Notes: generated by a model not told the origin, from the letters alone. 64,000 bases of DNA from CBDAPX01 sp965198725 (GCA_965198725.1 CBDAPX010000001.1:434001-498000), one strand, 5' to 3'. Positions 1 through 7,954 are shown, numbered from the stretch's first letter. Made by a program: numbers and translations.

Positions 1-1
1 G

Positions 2-316
2 TTGGCGTGGCTGCAAAGCGATGCTGGCGCGGCGGCGATTGCAGGGGCCGCGGGTGGTTTGGTGCGGTGGTTGACCCTGCGCGAACACTGGTCTGATGGG
101 GTGGTGTCGCTGGTGGTGGGGAGCATTTGCGCCCTGTACCTCGGCCCGCTGGTTGAGCCGATGCTGGCGCCGGTGGTTGGCAAAATATCGGGCCAGGCCG
201 ATGCGGCCGGCTTTTCCTCTTTTGTTGTCGGCCTCGGCGGCATCGGCATGGCGGGTTTCGTGATCGAAACGCTGCGCCAGTTCCGGGGAAAGGGGGCCGC
301 TGATGGCGAAAGCTGA
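2..316 (+). CDS. Holin-like small membrane protein of a prophage lysis cassette (5' end may lie outside the window)
   Basis: The 104-residue frame is rich in glycine and hydrophobic residues. Three hydrophobic stretches (about residues 8-24, 34-52 and 72-90) could be membrane segments, with a charged C-terminus. It is followed immediately by a second small membrane protein, an M15 endolysin and a lipoprotein with a C-terminal membrane anchor. That order is typical of a phage lysis cassette, so a holin role (membrane pore that triggers lysis) is inferred from context; no family was recognised with certainty. The first codon seen is TTG at base 2 and the real start may lie upstream. The stop overlaps the next gene. 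Confidence 0.5.
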   Translation: MAWLQSDAGAAAIAGAAGGLVRWLTLREHWSDGVVSLVVGSICALYLGPLVEPMLAPVVGKISGQADAAGFSSFVVGLGGIGMAGFVIETLRQFRGKGAADGES

Positions 317-446
317 GGCCGCAAAACGGGCGGCCCAACGGGCGGCCCGGCGCGAAATCAAGTTTTTGGTGATTGCTGCCCTGGCCGTTCTGGCCTGGCT
401 GGCTGTCGCCTGGTTGAGGGGGCAGACATGTTTCGGGATCGGGTAG
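303..446 (+). CDS. Small single-pass membrane protein in the lysis cassette (47 aa)
   Basis: The frame opens with ATG at 303 inside the preceding gene and closes with TAG at 444-446, inside the endolysin gene. The product has a basic, alanine-rich N-terminus (about residues 1-20) and one hydrophobic segment (about residues 21-38, ending AVAWLRG). Overlap at both ends and the same coding style as its neighbours argue that it is real. A second holin component or antiholin is possible, but this is inference from position only. Confidence 0.5.
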   Translation: MAKAEAAKRAAQRAARREIKFLVIAALAVLAWLAVAWLRGQTCFGIG

Positions 447-1204
447 AGAATGCCCAGCGGGTGCTGCGCGCGGCCGCGGGATACAGGGGCGCCATAGATG
501 GCGATCCGGGAAAGCAAAGCCTGGCCGCCGCCTGGCGCGTGGTCGGCCGGCGATCTGGTCACAGTTCCGGTTGGCCGGCCGAGCGCCATGTGATTGCAGC
601 GGCCCAGCTGGTCCTGGCGGCGCAAGGCTTTGAGCCTGGCCCCGCCGATGGGCTTTGGGGCACCCGCACCGATGGCGCCTTTCGTGAATGGCGCGCCCGC
701 GGCCTTGGGGTGCCCTTTGTGGATCGATCCGGGGAGTTTGGCACCCAGGCCGATCTGGAGCGGGTTTTCGGCCCGGCGGGTGGCCCGCAATGCACCGCCG
801 GCCGGGTTGTTCCGCCCTGGCGCATGGTTCTGGCTTGGGATACCCGCCGCCAAATCGAGGTGATCCGCTGTCATGAGCGGGTCGAGGCCTCGGCCCAGCG
901 GGCCTTTGACCGGATCGGCGCGGCCTATAGCCCGGCCGAAATCCGCGACCTTGGCCTGCATCTGTTTGGTGGCTGTTTCAATTACCGAAAGATGCGCGGC
1001 GGTTCCCGTCTCTCTACCCATGCCTATGGTGTGGCAAAGGATTTCGACCCGGCCCGCAACCGGCTGACCTGGGGGCGGGACCGCGCCCGCCTGGCCCAGC
1101 CAGACGCGGCCGCCTTTTGGGCGGCCTGGGAGGCCGAGGGGTGGACCAGCTTAGGGCGTGCCCGAAATTACGACTGGATGCACGTCCAGGCGCCGGGGAT
1201 TTGA
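428..1204 (+). CDS. Phage endolysin: peptidoglycan-binding region plus peptidase M15 (VanY-like) domain
   Basis: The 258-residue protein is a probable cell-wall-degrading lysin. The N-terminal half holds two peptidoglycan-binding-like stretches (about residues 5-40 and 53-115, the second containing GPADGLWGTRT). The C-terminal half (about 140-258) carries the M15 zinc-peptidase signature: STHAYGVAKD gives His198 and Asp205, and DWMH gives His252, the three expected zinc ligands. The family cleaves peptide cross-links of peptidoglycan. There is no signal peptide, as expected for an enzyme released through a holin pore. It lies between small membrane proteins and a spanin candidate. Confidence 0.82.
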   Translation: MFRDRVENAQRVLRAAAGYRGAIDGDPGKQSLAAAWRVVGRRSGHSSGWPAERHVIAAAQLVLAAQGFEPGPADGLWGTRTDGAFREWRARGLGVPFVDRSGEFGTQADLERVFGPAGGPQCTAGRVVPPWRMVLAWDTRRQIEVIRCHERVEASAQRAFDRIGAAYSPAEIRDLGLHLFGGCFNYRKMRGGSRLSTHAYGVAKDFDPARNRLTWGRDRARLAQPDAAAFWAAWEAEGWTSLGRARNYDWMHVQAPGI

Positions 1205-1206
1205 TC

Positions 1207-1605
1207 ATGCGGCGCGTGATCCTGATCTGGGTGGCCGTGTCAATCTTGGCGCTGTTGGGGGCCTGCAGCCCGGCGCAGATCGCCAAGGGGGTTCTAAGCA
1301 CCGGCGGGCCGAAAGTGGCCGCCAATGTCCAGGCCGGCAAAACAAATGCGCAGGTTCTGGGGCGGGCGCAGCTGACCGATCAACGGCTGGTGCGCCCCCA
1401 GGCCCGCACCATCGAACAATCGGCGGGCGAAACCGGCGTGCGGGCCGAGGCGGTGCAATCCGTCACGGTGCGCAATGAGGCGCCACCCTGGGTTTGGGTG
1501 GTGGCCATCCTGGCGGTGGGCCTGGCCGCTGCATCGCTGACAGATGAATTGCGCGACTGGCTGGCCCGGCGCAGAAAGAAAGGGGCGGCCAATGCTGACC
1601 AGTAA
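1207..1605 (+). CDS. Putative single-gene spanin (u-spanin-like lipoprotein with C-terminal membrane anchor)
   Basis: The 132-residue protein begins with a lipoprotein signal ending in LLGAC, placing the lipidated cysteine at residue 20. It ends with a hydrophobic segment (about residues 94-111) followed by a basic tail containing RRRKK. An outer-membrane lipid anchor at one end and an inner-membrane helix at the other is the architecture of u-spanins such as phage T1 gp11, which fuse the two membranes at the last step of lysis. It starts 2 bases after the endolysin stop. The ATG at 1207 was preferred over an upstream start because only this one exposes the lipobox. Function is inferred from topology and position. 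Confidence 0.6.
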   Translation: MRRVILIWVAVSILALLGACSPAQIAKGVLSTGGPKVAANVQAGKTNAQVLGRAQLTDQRLVRPQARTIEQSAGETGVRAEAVQSVTVRNEAPPWVWVVAILAVGLAAASLTDELRDWLARRRKKGAANADQ

Positions 1606-2830
1606 CCAGCGCCAGGTGATTGACCTGCGCGACCGTAACAAGCTGACATGGCGCGAGATCGCGGAACAAACCGGCCGCGACAAGCGCAATCTGGCGCGCG
1701 ACTACAAGGCCGGCAAAAAGAAGCTGGCCGAGAAATCTGCCCGGCTTGATCCTGGCATTCAGGAAACCCTGACGAAATTCGACATGGGCACCTTGCCTGG
1801 TTTGCATTCCGGCTGGGTGCACAAAGAGGATGAAAACACCGGGGAATGGGTTTCGTCCTATTTCTTCCTGGGCCAGGATGACCAGCCAAGCGCGGTGGAC
1901 TTGGAAACCGTTATGGCCTCGGCCATCGGCAAGGTGTTTTCGGGTGATCTGGCCGCGCCTGCGCGCCCGGCCCCATCGGGCGAAAGCCTGCTGGTGGTCG
2001 ATATCGCAGATTTGCATATTGGCAAGCTTTGCGTGGCCAGTGAAACCGGCTTTGCCTATGACCACCAGGAGGCGACCCGGCGCGGCCTGGAGGGGTGCCG
2101 CCGCCTGGCTGAAAAGGCCAGGTTGCAGGGGGTCGGCCGCATCCTGTTTGTGATCGGCAATGACATTATTCACATAGATCGACCTGACAAGCGCACCACC
2201 AGCGGCACGCCCCAGGATACAGACGGCACCTTGCATGTAATGTGGGATGACGCCTTTGCCTTTTACGTGGCCTGCATCGATCTGCTGCGCACCTATGCGC
2301 CGGTTGATGTGATCTATTGCCCGAGTAACCACGATTGGTTTGCGGGCTTTACTCTGGCCCGCGCGATCCGCGCCTGGTATCGCGATTGCCCCGAGGTTGG
2401 CGCGACGGAATACAACACCAGCCCGCGCCATCGCAAATATTACAGGTTTGAAAATAACCTGATCGGGGTGACCCACGCGGACGGTGCAAAGGAGGATGAT
2501 CTGCACCGCCTGTTGATGGCCGAGGTGCCCGAGCAGCTGGGCCGCGGTGTGCTGTTGTATTGGTATCTGCACCATCTGCATCACAAGATCAGAAAGAGCG
2601 GCGCCGGCAAGCAAAAGCGGACCACCGAAAAAGATCAGATCGGCATGACCGTGCTGGGCAATAAGGCCGGGCTGGACCTGGAGGGCGCGGCCCAGATTGA
2701 ATATGTGCGATCCGCCAGCCCGCCCGATGGGTGGCATGACCGCAACGGGTACGTGAACCGCCAGGCGGTGGAGGCTTTCCTGCATGATCCGCACGAGGGG
2801 CAGACCGATCGCTTTACGGTGTGGTTTTGA
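1592..2830 (+). CDS. Phage HTH - calcineurin-like metallophosphoesterase fusion
   Basis: The 412-residue protein has an N-terminal helix-turn-helix region (about residues 5-38, LTWREIAEQTGRDKRNLAR) resembling a sigma region-4-like HTH. A metallophosphoesterase domain follows from about residue 130, with the signature blocks DLH (140-142), GND (189-191), a SNHD block and a THADG block that coordinate a two-metal centre. The substrate is unknown. The ATG at 1592 was chosen because it overlaps the previous gene's end and has an AAGG/GGCGG leader; an upstream start would lie deep in that gene. Similar fusions are found in phages and prophages of alphaproteobacteria. Confidence 0.75.
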   Translation: MLTSNQRQVIDLRDRNKLTWREIAEQTGRDKRNLARDYKAGKKKLAEKSARLDPGIQETLTKFDMGTLPGLHSGWVHKEDENTGEWVSSYFFLGQDDQPSAVDLETVMASAIGKVFSGDLAAPARPAPSGESLLVVDIADLHIGKLCVASETGFAYDHQEATRRGLEGCRRLAEKARLQGVGRILFVIGNDIIHIDRPDKRTTSGTPQDTDGTLHVMWDDAFAFYVACIDLLRTYAPVDVIYCPSNHDWFAGFTLARAIRAWYRDCPEVGATEYNTSPRHRKYYRFENNLIGVTHADGAKEDDLHRLLMAEVPEQLGRGVLLYWYLHHLHHKIRKSGAGKQKRTTEKDQIGMTVLGNKAGLDLEGAAQIEYVRSASPPDGWHDRNGYVNRQAVEAFLHDPHEGQTDRFTVWF

Positions 2831-2955
2831 TGCCCCGGCTGGTTGTTCCGTTCATTCATCACCTGTTTTGCAAGCCGGCCCCGAAAATCGTGGCGCGCCT
2901 GTCGGGTGGCCGCGTCCGGTGGGCCTGCAGCTGTGGTGCGTCCTGGGATGAGTAG
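2830..2955 (+). CDS. Small phage protein with a CxC motif (41 aa, unknown function)
   Basis: The ATG at 2830 shares its A with the TGA stop of the preceding gene, and the TAG at 2953-2955 overlaps the start of the next one. The product is basic, with an isolated cysteine near residue 14 and a CSCG motif near residue 34, suggestive of half a zinc ribbon. Tight stop-start overlaps on both sides support translation. No family was recognised. Confidence 0.45.
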   Translation: MPRLVVPFIHHLFCKPAPKIVARLSGGRVRWACSCGASWDE

Positions 2956-3151
2956 GGGGCAATCAAGGGCCGCCAGCCTGGTGGCGGCGCTGGCCAACCT
3001 GGCGGCCGGCGCGGCGCTGGCGTTTGTGGCCAACCTGGTGATTTTGCCAATGGCAGGCGTTTCGATCACGCCGGGCCAGGCTGGCCTGGTGTCGCTGGCA
3101 TTCGCCGCGCTATCGGCGGCGCGTAGCTTTGTCTTGAGACGTTTTTTTTAA
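2948..3151 (+). CDS. Small two-helix membrane protein (67 aa), DUF7220-like
   Basis: The product starts with a short SRGQSRAAS polar leader. Two hydrophobic segments follow (about residues 11-32 and 40-58), and it ends in a basic SFVLRRFF tail. This layout resembles a family of small phage proteins that I associate with DUF7220; the match is from memory and unverified. The ATG at 2948 overlaps the end of the preceding small gene. Function is unknown. Confidence 0.45.
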   Translation: MSRGQSRAASLVAALANLAAGAALAFVANLVILPMAGVSITPGQAGLVSLAFAALSAARSFVLRRFF

Positions 3152-3174
3152 CTGGCTGCAAGCGAGGTGTGACG

Positions 3175-3657
3175 GTGGCGGGTAGTGTGAACAAGGTTCT
3201 GATTGTGGGCAATCTCGGCCGCGATCCAGAGGTGCGGGCATTCCAGAACGGGGGCAAGGTGTGCAATCTGCGCGTTGCAACCTCGGAAACCTGGAAAGAT
3301 CGCAACTCGGGCGAAAGCCGCGAGCGGACCGAATGGCATTCGGTTTCGATCCTGGCCGAGGGGCTGGTGCGGATTGCCGAGCAATATCTGCGCAAGGGGT
3401 CGAAAGTCTACCTGGAGGGGCAGCTGGAAACCCGGAAATGGCAGGATCAGTCAGGCCAGGATCGCTATAGCACCGAGGTTGTTTTGCGGCCCTATCGCGG
3501 CACGCTTGTGTTGCTGGGCGATGCCCGCGCCGGTGGTCAGGGCGGTGGCCAGGGCAGCCCGAGCGGTGCGCCTTGCGGCGGCTATGACAGCGGCCCGAGC
3601 GGATACCAGGGCGCCCCCACGGGCGGCGGTATCGATGATGATGAAATCCCGTTTTAA
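3175..3657 (+). CDS. ssb: Single-stranded DNA-binding protein (phage-encoded SSB)
   Basis: The 160-residue product has an OB-fold N-terminal domain (about residues 1-108) opening with the typical MAGSVNKVLIVGNLGRDPEV pattern. A glycine-rich linker follows, then the acidic tail DDDEIPF that recruits replication partners. It coats and protects single-stranded DNA during phage replication. The start is taken as GTG 3175 because a GAGG ribosome site lies 7 bases upstream; GTG 3169 would leave almost no spacing. Cys126, in the glycine-rich linker, is unusual for an SSB. It lies between phage small ORFs and a nucleotide kinase. Confidence 0.93.
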   Translation: MAGSVNKVLIVGNLGRDPEVRAFQNGGKVCNLRVATSETWKDRNSGESRERTEWHSVSILAEGLVRIAEQYLRKGSKVYLEGQLETRKWQDQSGQDRYSTEVVLRPYRGTLVLLGDARAGGQGGGQGSPSGAPCGGYDSGPSGYQGAPTGGGIDDDEIPF

Positions 3658-3673
3658 CTAGGAGGCCGGTGGC

Positions 3674-4348
3674 ATGAACGCAGAAAGAGACCCTGAAAAC
3701 CTGGAACCCTACGGCGCGCAAAATCACCCGCTGCCCCAGATGCAGGAAGTGGGCGCACGGTTCGAGGCCCCGCGCGTGATCGGCTTGTGCGGTTATGCCG
3801 GTTCCGGCAAATCCACCGTGGCCGAGGCACTGGAGCGCGAGGGGTACACCCGATTGCGGTTTGGCAAGGGGTTGAAAACCATGTTGCGCGCGTTTCTGGT
3901 ATGCGCCGGTCTGGATGGGCCGACAATTGCGCGCATGATTGAGGGCGATCTGAAAGAGCAACCGCACCCGGCGTTGATGGGGCAAACCCCGCGCCATGCA
4001 ATGCAGACCCTCGGGCAAGGGTGGGGGCGCGACGCGATCCACCCGGATTTTTGGGTGCAGGTTACGATTGCAGAGGCAAATCGCATCCTTGCCGCCGGTG
4101 GCCGCGTTGTGATCGAGGATGTGCGCCAGCTGAATGAGGCGGCCGCGGTCAAAGGCACTGAGGTGGAAAACGCCCTTGGGGTTCGTGAATTGTGGCATGT
4201 CAAGGGCCGCCGGGCGCATCTGCCCGGCGCAGCGGCAACGCATGTCACCGAGGCCGACCCGGCAAGGCTGCAACCTGATCTGGTGTTGCACAACACCCGC
4301 GGCATCGATCACCTGGAGCGCCAGGCCTTGGAAATTATCCTGGGTTGA
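3674..4348 (+). CDS. Deoxynucleoside monophosphate kinase family protein (phage)
   Basis: The 224-residue protein carries a P-loop, GYAGSGKST, at about residues 40-48, preceded by a polar extension of about 30 residues. A later VIEDVRQ block and the overall length fit phage dNMP kinases, which phosphorylate dNMPs to dNDPs to feed phage DNA synthesis. A strong AGGAGG lies 10 bases before the ATG. It is the last gene before a terminator and the tRNA-Arg, so it ends the prophage transcription unit on this side. Substrate range is not deducible here. Confidence 0.72.
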   Translation: MNAERDPENLEPYGAQNHPLPQMQEVGARFEAPRVIGLCGYAGSGKSTVAEALEREGYTRLRFGKGLKTMLRAFLVCAGLDGPTIARMIEGDLKEQPHPALMGQTPRHAMQTLGQGWGRDAIHPDFWVQVTIAEANRILAAGGRVVIEDVRQLNEAAAVKGTEVENALGVRELWHVKGRRAHLPGAAATHVTEADPARLQPDLVLHNTRGIDHLERQALEIILG

Positions 4349-4420
4349 CCACCAGACACGATTTTTCGTGCATTGCACGTTACGAGGCGTGCCTTTTTTG
4401 AGGGGTGGGGTGTGCCACCT

Positions 4421-4450
4421 GGCCCGGCGTCTGGAGCGCCGGGCCTTTTT
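4421..4450 (+). terminator. Rho-independent terminator closing the prophage operon
   Basis: A perfect 9-bp stem (GGCCCGGCG, 4421-4429, with CGCCGGGCC, 4437-4445) encloses a 7-base loop and is followed directly by five T residues. It lies about 70 bases after the last phage gene. Confidence 0.85.
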
Positions 4451-4595
4451 CATTGGGCGGGTTTTGGGCGCACAATGTGGCGACCGGCAGGGCACTCTGG
4501 TTTTCTGTCGTTCATAGTAGACATTTGCGCATTATATCGTGCAACACAAAAACGCAGCAAAATCGATAATTCTCTTTTGTTTTCATGTGGTTGAG
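4451..4595. other. Non-coding prophage/chromosome junction next to tRNA-Arg
   Basis: No gene is seen between the phage terminator and the 3' end of the tRNA. The stretch is visibly more AT-rich towards 4510-4590 than its surroundings. It is expected to contain the attachment-site core, but the partner repeat lies outside the window, so the core cannot be delimited. Confidence 0.5.
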
Positions 4596-4672
4596 TGGCG
4601 ACCCCGGCAGGATTCGAATCTGCAACCTGCCCCTTAGGAGGGGGCTGCTCTATCCAGTTGAGCCACGGGGCC
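4596..4672 (-). tRNA. tRNA-Arg (anticodon CCT), CCA encoded
   Basis: Read on the minus strand the gene starts GGCCCCGTGGC at 4672 and ends CGGGGTCGCCA at 4596. The 7-bp acceptor stem closes with one G-T pair, the anticodon loop is CTCCTAA (anticodon CCT), the T loop is TTCGAAT and the CCA is encoded. Its 3' end faces the prophage, the usual geometry for tyrosine-recombinase integration into a tRNA gene. The gene itself looks intact. Confidence 0.95.
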
Positions 4673-4783
4673 TATGGGGACGGTTTAGCCGTGGTCTGAA
4701 GGGTTGTCATCCGCTTTAAGCGGTGTTGAAAAGCCATCGGTGTTCGCGGTAACGTTTTTCCATTCAAAACAGAAAGGTTGGAC

Positions 4784-5815
4784 GTGTCCCTAGATACCAA
4801 ACGGCCCCTCACCCTGCGTGATGTTTCAGAGGCTTCAGGCGTTTCCGAAATGACCGTCAGCCGCGTGTTGCGAAACCGCGGTGACGTGTCCGAAGCGACG
4901 CGGGCGCGCGTTCTTTCAGCGGCAAAAGAGCTGGGATATGTCCCGAACAAGATCGCCGGTGCTCTGGCATCCAGCCGGGTAAACCTTGTGGCGGTGATTA
5001 TCCCCTCTTTGTCGAACATGGTGTTCCCCGAAGTATTGACCGGCATCAATCAGGTTCTGGAGGATACGGACCTTCAGCCGGTGGTCGGCGTCACCGACTA
5101 TATGCCTGAAAAAGAAGAAAAAGTTCTCTATGAGATGCTGTCGTGGCGTCCGTCAGGTGTCATTATCGCAGGTCTGGAACATTCCGATGCGGCCAAAGCG
5201 ATGCTGGAAGCCGCAAGTATTCCGGTGGTTGAGATTATGGATACCGACGGCAAACCTGTGGATGCCATGGTGGGCATATCGCATCGTCGCGCCGGACGGG
5301 AAATGGCGCGGGCCATTCTGAAAGCAGGCTACAGCCGGATCGGGTTCATGGGCACCAAGATGCCACTGGATCACCGGGCGCGGAAAAGGTTTGAGGGCTT
5401 TACCGAGTATCTGGCCAAAAACGGGATCGAGATCGAGGATCGCGCCTTTTACGCGGGCGGGTCTGCCTTGGCCAAGGGGCGGGAAATGACCCGTGACATG
5501 CTGGAACGCTCACCAGAGCTCGATTTCCTGTATTATTCCAACGATATGATCGGTGCAGGCGGCCTGTTACACCTGCTGGACGCCGGGATCGACATTCCGG
5601 GGCAGATCGGATTGGCCGGATTTAACGGTGTCGAGCTTTTGGCCGGGTTGCCCAGACAATTGGCCACGATGGATGCCTGCCGATCCGAGATTGGCCGCCA
5701 CGCGGCAGAGATCATCGCCAAACGGCTGGAAGAGCCCGACGCCGAGATCGAGAACCATGTGACCTTGACCCCCACGATTACCTATGGCGACACGCTGAAG
5801 CGCCGCCAGATTTGA
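4784..5815 (+). CDS. LacI family transcriptional regulator
   Basis: The 343-residue protein has an N-terminal LacI helix-turn-helix and hinge (about residues 9-63; SGVSEMTVSRVLRN, then ALASSR). A periplasmic-binding-protein-like effector domain follows from about residue 66 to the end. Such regulators repress catabolic operons until a sugar or sugar acid binds. The GTG at 4784 is preferred because AGAAAGG lies 6 bases upstream; a TTG at 4778 is the alternative. The stop overlaps the start of the YcaQ-type gene. The nearby aldolase, TRAP transporter and FAH hydrolase are its likely targets (inference). Confidence 0.85.
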   Translation: MSLDTKRPLTLRDVSEASGVSEMTVSRVLRNRGDVSEATRARVLSAAKELGYVPNKIAGALASSRVNLVAVIIPSLSNMVFPEVLTGINQVLEDTDLQPVVGVTDYMPEKEEKVLYEMLSWRPSGVIIAGLEHSDAAKAMLEAASIPVVEIMDTDGKPVDAMVGISHRRAGREMARAILKAGYSRIGFMGTKMPLDHRARKRFEGFTEYLAKNGIEIEDRAFYAGGSALAKGREMTRDMLERSPELDFLYYSNDMIGAGGLLHLLDAGIDIPGQIGLAGFNGVELLAGLPRQLATMDACRSEIGRHAAEIIAKRLEEPDAEIENHVTLTPTITYGDTLKRRQI

Positions 5816-7023
5816 TGCCGCTTCCACGGCTGGACAATAAAACCGCGCGGCGGATCTTTATGGATCGGCACGCGTTGGCCGAAGCACCTGCGGGCCCAGC
5901 CAAGGGCGCGGCGCTGGCTGACCTCATCCACCGCCTGGGTTTTGTTCAGCTGGACAGTGTCAACACGCTGGCGCGGGCGCATGACATGATCCTCTATTCC
6001 CGGCGCCCAACTTACCGGCCCAAAAATCTCAAACGCCTCTATGAAAAAGATCGCGCGCTGTTTGAACATTGGACCCATGATGCCGCTGTGATCCCGATGG
6101 CGTTTTACCCCCATTGGCATTTGCGGTTCGCCCGAGATGCCGATGTGCTCAAGGCGCGGTGGCGCAACTGGCGGCGGGACGGGTTTGAAGCTCGGTTTCA
6201 ATCTGTTTTGGATCACATCCGCGACCATGGCCCGGTCATGTCGTCCCAGCTGGGCACGGATGAAAAAAAGGGCAGCGGCGGTTGGTGGGATTGGCATCCA
6301 TCAAAAACCGCGCTGAAATACCTTTGGCGCAGTGGTGCGTTGACCGTGACTGGACGGGAAGGGTTTCAAAAACGCTATGACCTGACCGAACGGGTGATCG
6401 AAACGCACCTCTGCGGGGCACATGCATGTCCACCAGAACACGAAAGCATTGATTGGCTTTGCAACGCCGCATTGGACCGGCTGGGCTTTGCCACGTCCGG
6501 AGAGATTGCCGCCTTTTGGGATACCGTGACCGCCGCCGAAGCCAAAGAGTGGTGTGCGATGGCAGAGGCGCGCGGCAATATCATCCAGATCGAAGTTGAA
6601 TGCAGCGATCGAGCTTGGCGCAAAGTCTATGCACGCCCCGACATTTTGGAAGAGATCCCGCCTGCCCCACCTTCTCGTGTCCGCGTGCTAAGCCCGTTTG
6701 ACCCTGCCTTGCGGGATCGCGCGCGGGCGGAACGGCTGTTTGGGTTCCACTATCGGATCGAGATCTTCGTGCCGGAAGCCAAACGGAAATACGGGTATTA
6801 CGTGTTTCCCTTGCTGGAAGGCGACCGGATGATCGGGCGGATCGACATGAAGGCCGTGCGGGACGAAGGTTCATTGTTGGTGCGGGCGTTCTGGCCAGAA
6901 CCAAAGATCCGTTGGTCCCCGGCCCGGACCGAGCGGCTGACCAAAGAGCTGTGGCGCGTCGCCCGTTTTGCCGGCTTGGATCAAGTTACGTTTGACAACG
7001 ACTGGCTGCGTGTGCCTGCCTAA
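5815..7023 (+). CDS. YcaQ/AlkX-type winged-helix DNA glycosylase family protein
   Basis: The 402-residue protein matches the HTH_42/YcaQ family of DNA glycosylases that unhook alkylation and cross-link damage. The segment FVQLDSVN (about residues 43-50) fits the family's catalytic QxD/QxQ position, and the following ARAHDMILYSR and FEHWTHDA blocks are also typical. The ATG overlaps the LacI stop by one base (TGATG), so translation is probably coupled. A DNA-repair protein in a sugar-catabolic cluster is odd and may be fortuitous co-transcription. Family assignment is from remembered motifs. Confidence 0.7.
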   Translation: MPLPRLDNKTARRIFMDRHALAEAPAGPAKGAALADLIHRLGFVQLDSVNTLARAHDMILYSRRPTYRPKNLKRLYEKDRALFEHWTHDAAVIPMAFYPHWHLRFARDADVLKARWRNWRRDGFEARFQSVLDHIRDHGPVMSSQLGTDEKKGSGGWWDWHPSKTALKYLWRSGALTVTGREGFQKRYDLTERVIETHLCGAHACPPEHESIDWLCNAALDRLGFATSGEIAAFWDTVTAAEAKEWCAMAEARGNIIQIEVECSDRAWRKVYARPDILEEIPPAPPSRVRVLSPFDPALRDRARAERLFGFHYRIEIFVPEAKRKYGYYVFPLLEGDRMIGRIDMKAVRDEGSLLVRAFWPEPKIRWSPARTERLTKELWRVARFAGLDQVTFDNDWLRVPA

Positions 7024-7054
7024 AGACACGCGATCCATTTCGACGAGACCCCCC

Positions 7055-7954
7055 ATGGCTGACAAAAAACTCGAAGGCGTGATTTCTCCGCTGCTGACCC
7101 CGTTTGACGATGATCTGTCCGTATCTTCGCCGCTCATGTTGGAACACGCCTTGTGGACGCTGGACCAAGGGGCGCATTACCTGTCACCTTTTGGCACGAC
7201 CGGCGAGTCCGTTAGTGTTGGTAACCGGGAACGGATGCATGCGTTGGAAAGCTTGGTGACATCCGGTGTGGATCCCAAACGCATGATGCCGGGAACAGGT
7301 GTGTGCGCCCTGACCGACACGGTCGAGCTTTGCCGTCATGCGGTGCAGATGGGATGTGCCGGGGTCATGGTGCTGCCGCCGTTCTATTACCCACATAGCG
7401 ACGATGGGTTGGTCGACTATTACAGCCGACTGATCGACGGCGTTGGGTCCGATCAATTGACCGTCTGTCTGTATCATATCCCGCAAATGTCCGGTGTCGC
7501 CATAACGCCAGATGTCACAAAGCGTCTGAACGCGGCGTTCCCCGACATCGTGACCGCCTATAAGGACAGTTCCGGCAATTGGGAAAACACCAAGGCCGTT
7601 GTCGATGCGGCCCCCGATGTTTCGGTGTTTCCGGGCACCGAAAACCTGCTGAAAGACGGCATGGAATATGGTACTTCGGGCTGCATTTCGGCCACGATGA
7701 ACAGTCAACCGGCTCGCATCCGGGCCGTCTTTGACGCCTTAAAAGCCGGAGACTTGGCGCGCTATGATACCCTTGGGTCGGATATGATAGAGCACCGCAA
7801 TGCTGTGCAGGCGGCAGGTTTCATTCCTGCGCTGAAATCAATGACGGCGCGAGCGACCGGTGACACGCGCTGGCTGAACATACGCCCGCCGTCCGATCCG
7901 GCCCCAGCGTCACTGGGACCGGAATTGGCCGATGCGCTGAACTGGTCCCGCTAA
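7055..7954 (+). CDS. DapA/NanA-superfamily aldolase or dehydratase, probably acting on a keto-sugar acid
   Basis: The 299-residue (beta/alpha)8-barrel protein has the GTTGES motif (about residues 47-52), a catalytic Tyr at about 140 (CLYHIP) and the Schiff-base Lys at about 170 (TAYKDSSG). True dihydrodipicolinate synthases continue the Tyr motif as NIPGR, where Arg binds the substrate; here the sequence is HIPQMSG without that Arg. A bona fide dapA is present at 58199-59071. It is therefore better read as a catabolic aldolase (KDG aldolase-like or similar). It lies between a LacI regulator and a convergent TRAP transporter, whose gene end overlaps it by 4 bases. Confidence 0.75.
   Translation: MADKKLEGVISPLLTPFDDDLSVSSPLMLEHALWTLDQGAHYLSPFGTTGESVSVGNRERMHALESLVTSGVDPKRMMPGTGVCALTDTVELCRHAVQMGCAGVMVLPPFYYPHSDDGLVDYYSRLIDGVGSDQLTVCLYHIPQMSGVAITPDVTKRLNAAFPDIVTAYKDSSGNWENTKAVVDAAPDVSVFPGTENLLKDGMEYGTSGCISATMNSQPARIRAVFDALKAGDLARYDTLGSDMIEHRNAVQAAGFIPALKSMTARATGDTRWLNIRPPSDPAPASLGPELADALNWSR

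Noticed and set aside
1..4350. Gene transfer agent (GTA) cluster, common in Rhodobacteraceae.
   Set aside because: No GTA structural genes are present, and SSB, dNMP kinase and a tRNA-adjacent end indicate a replicating prophage.
4748..4756. GGTAACGTT upstream of the LacI-type gene as an autoregulatory operator.
   Set aside because: Only the left half fits a GGTAACGTTACC-type palindrome and no second copy was found near the TRAP or aldolase promoters.
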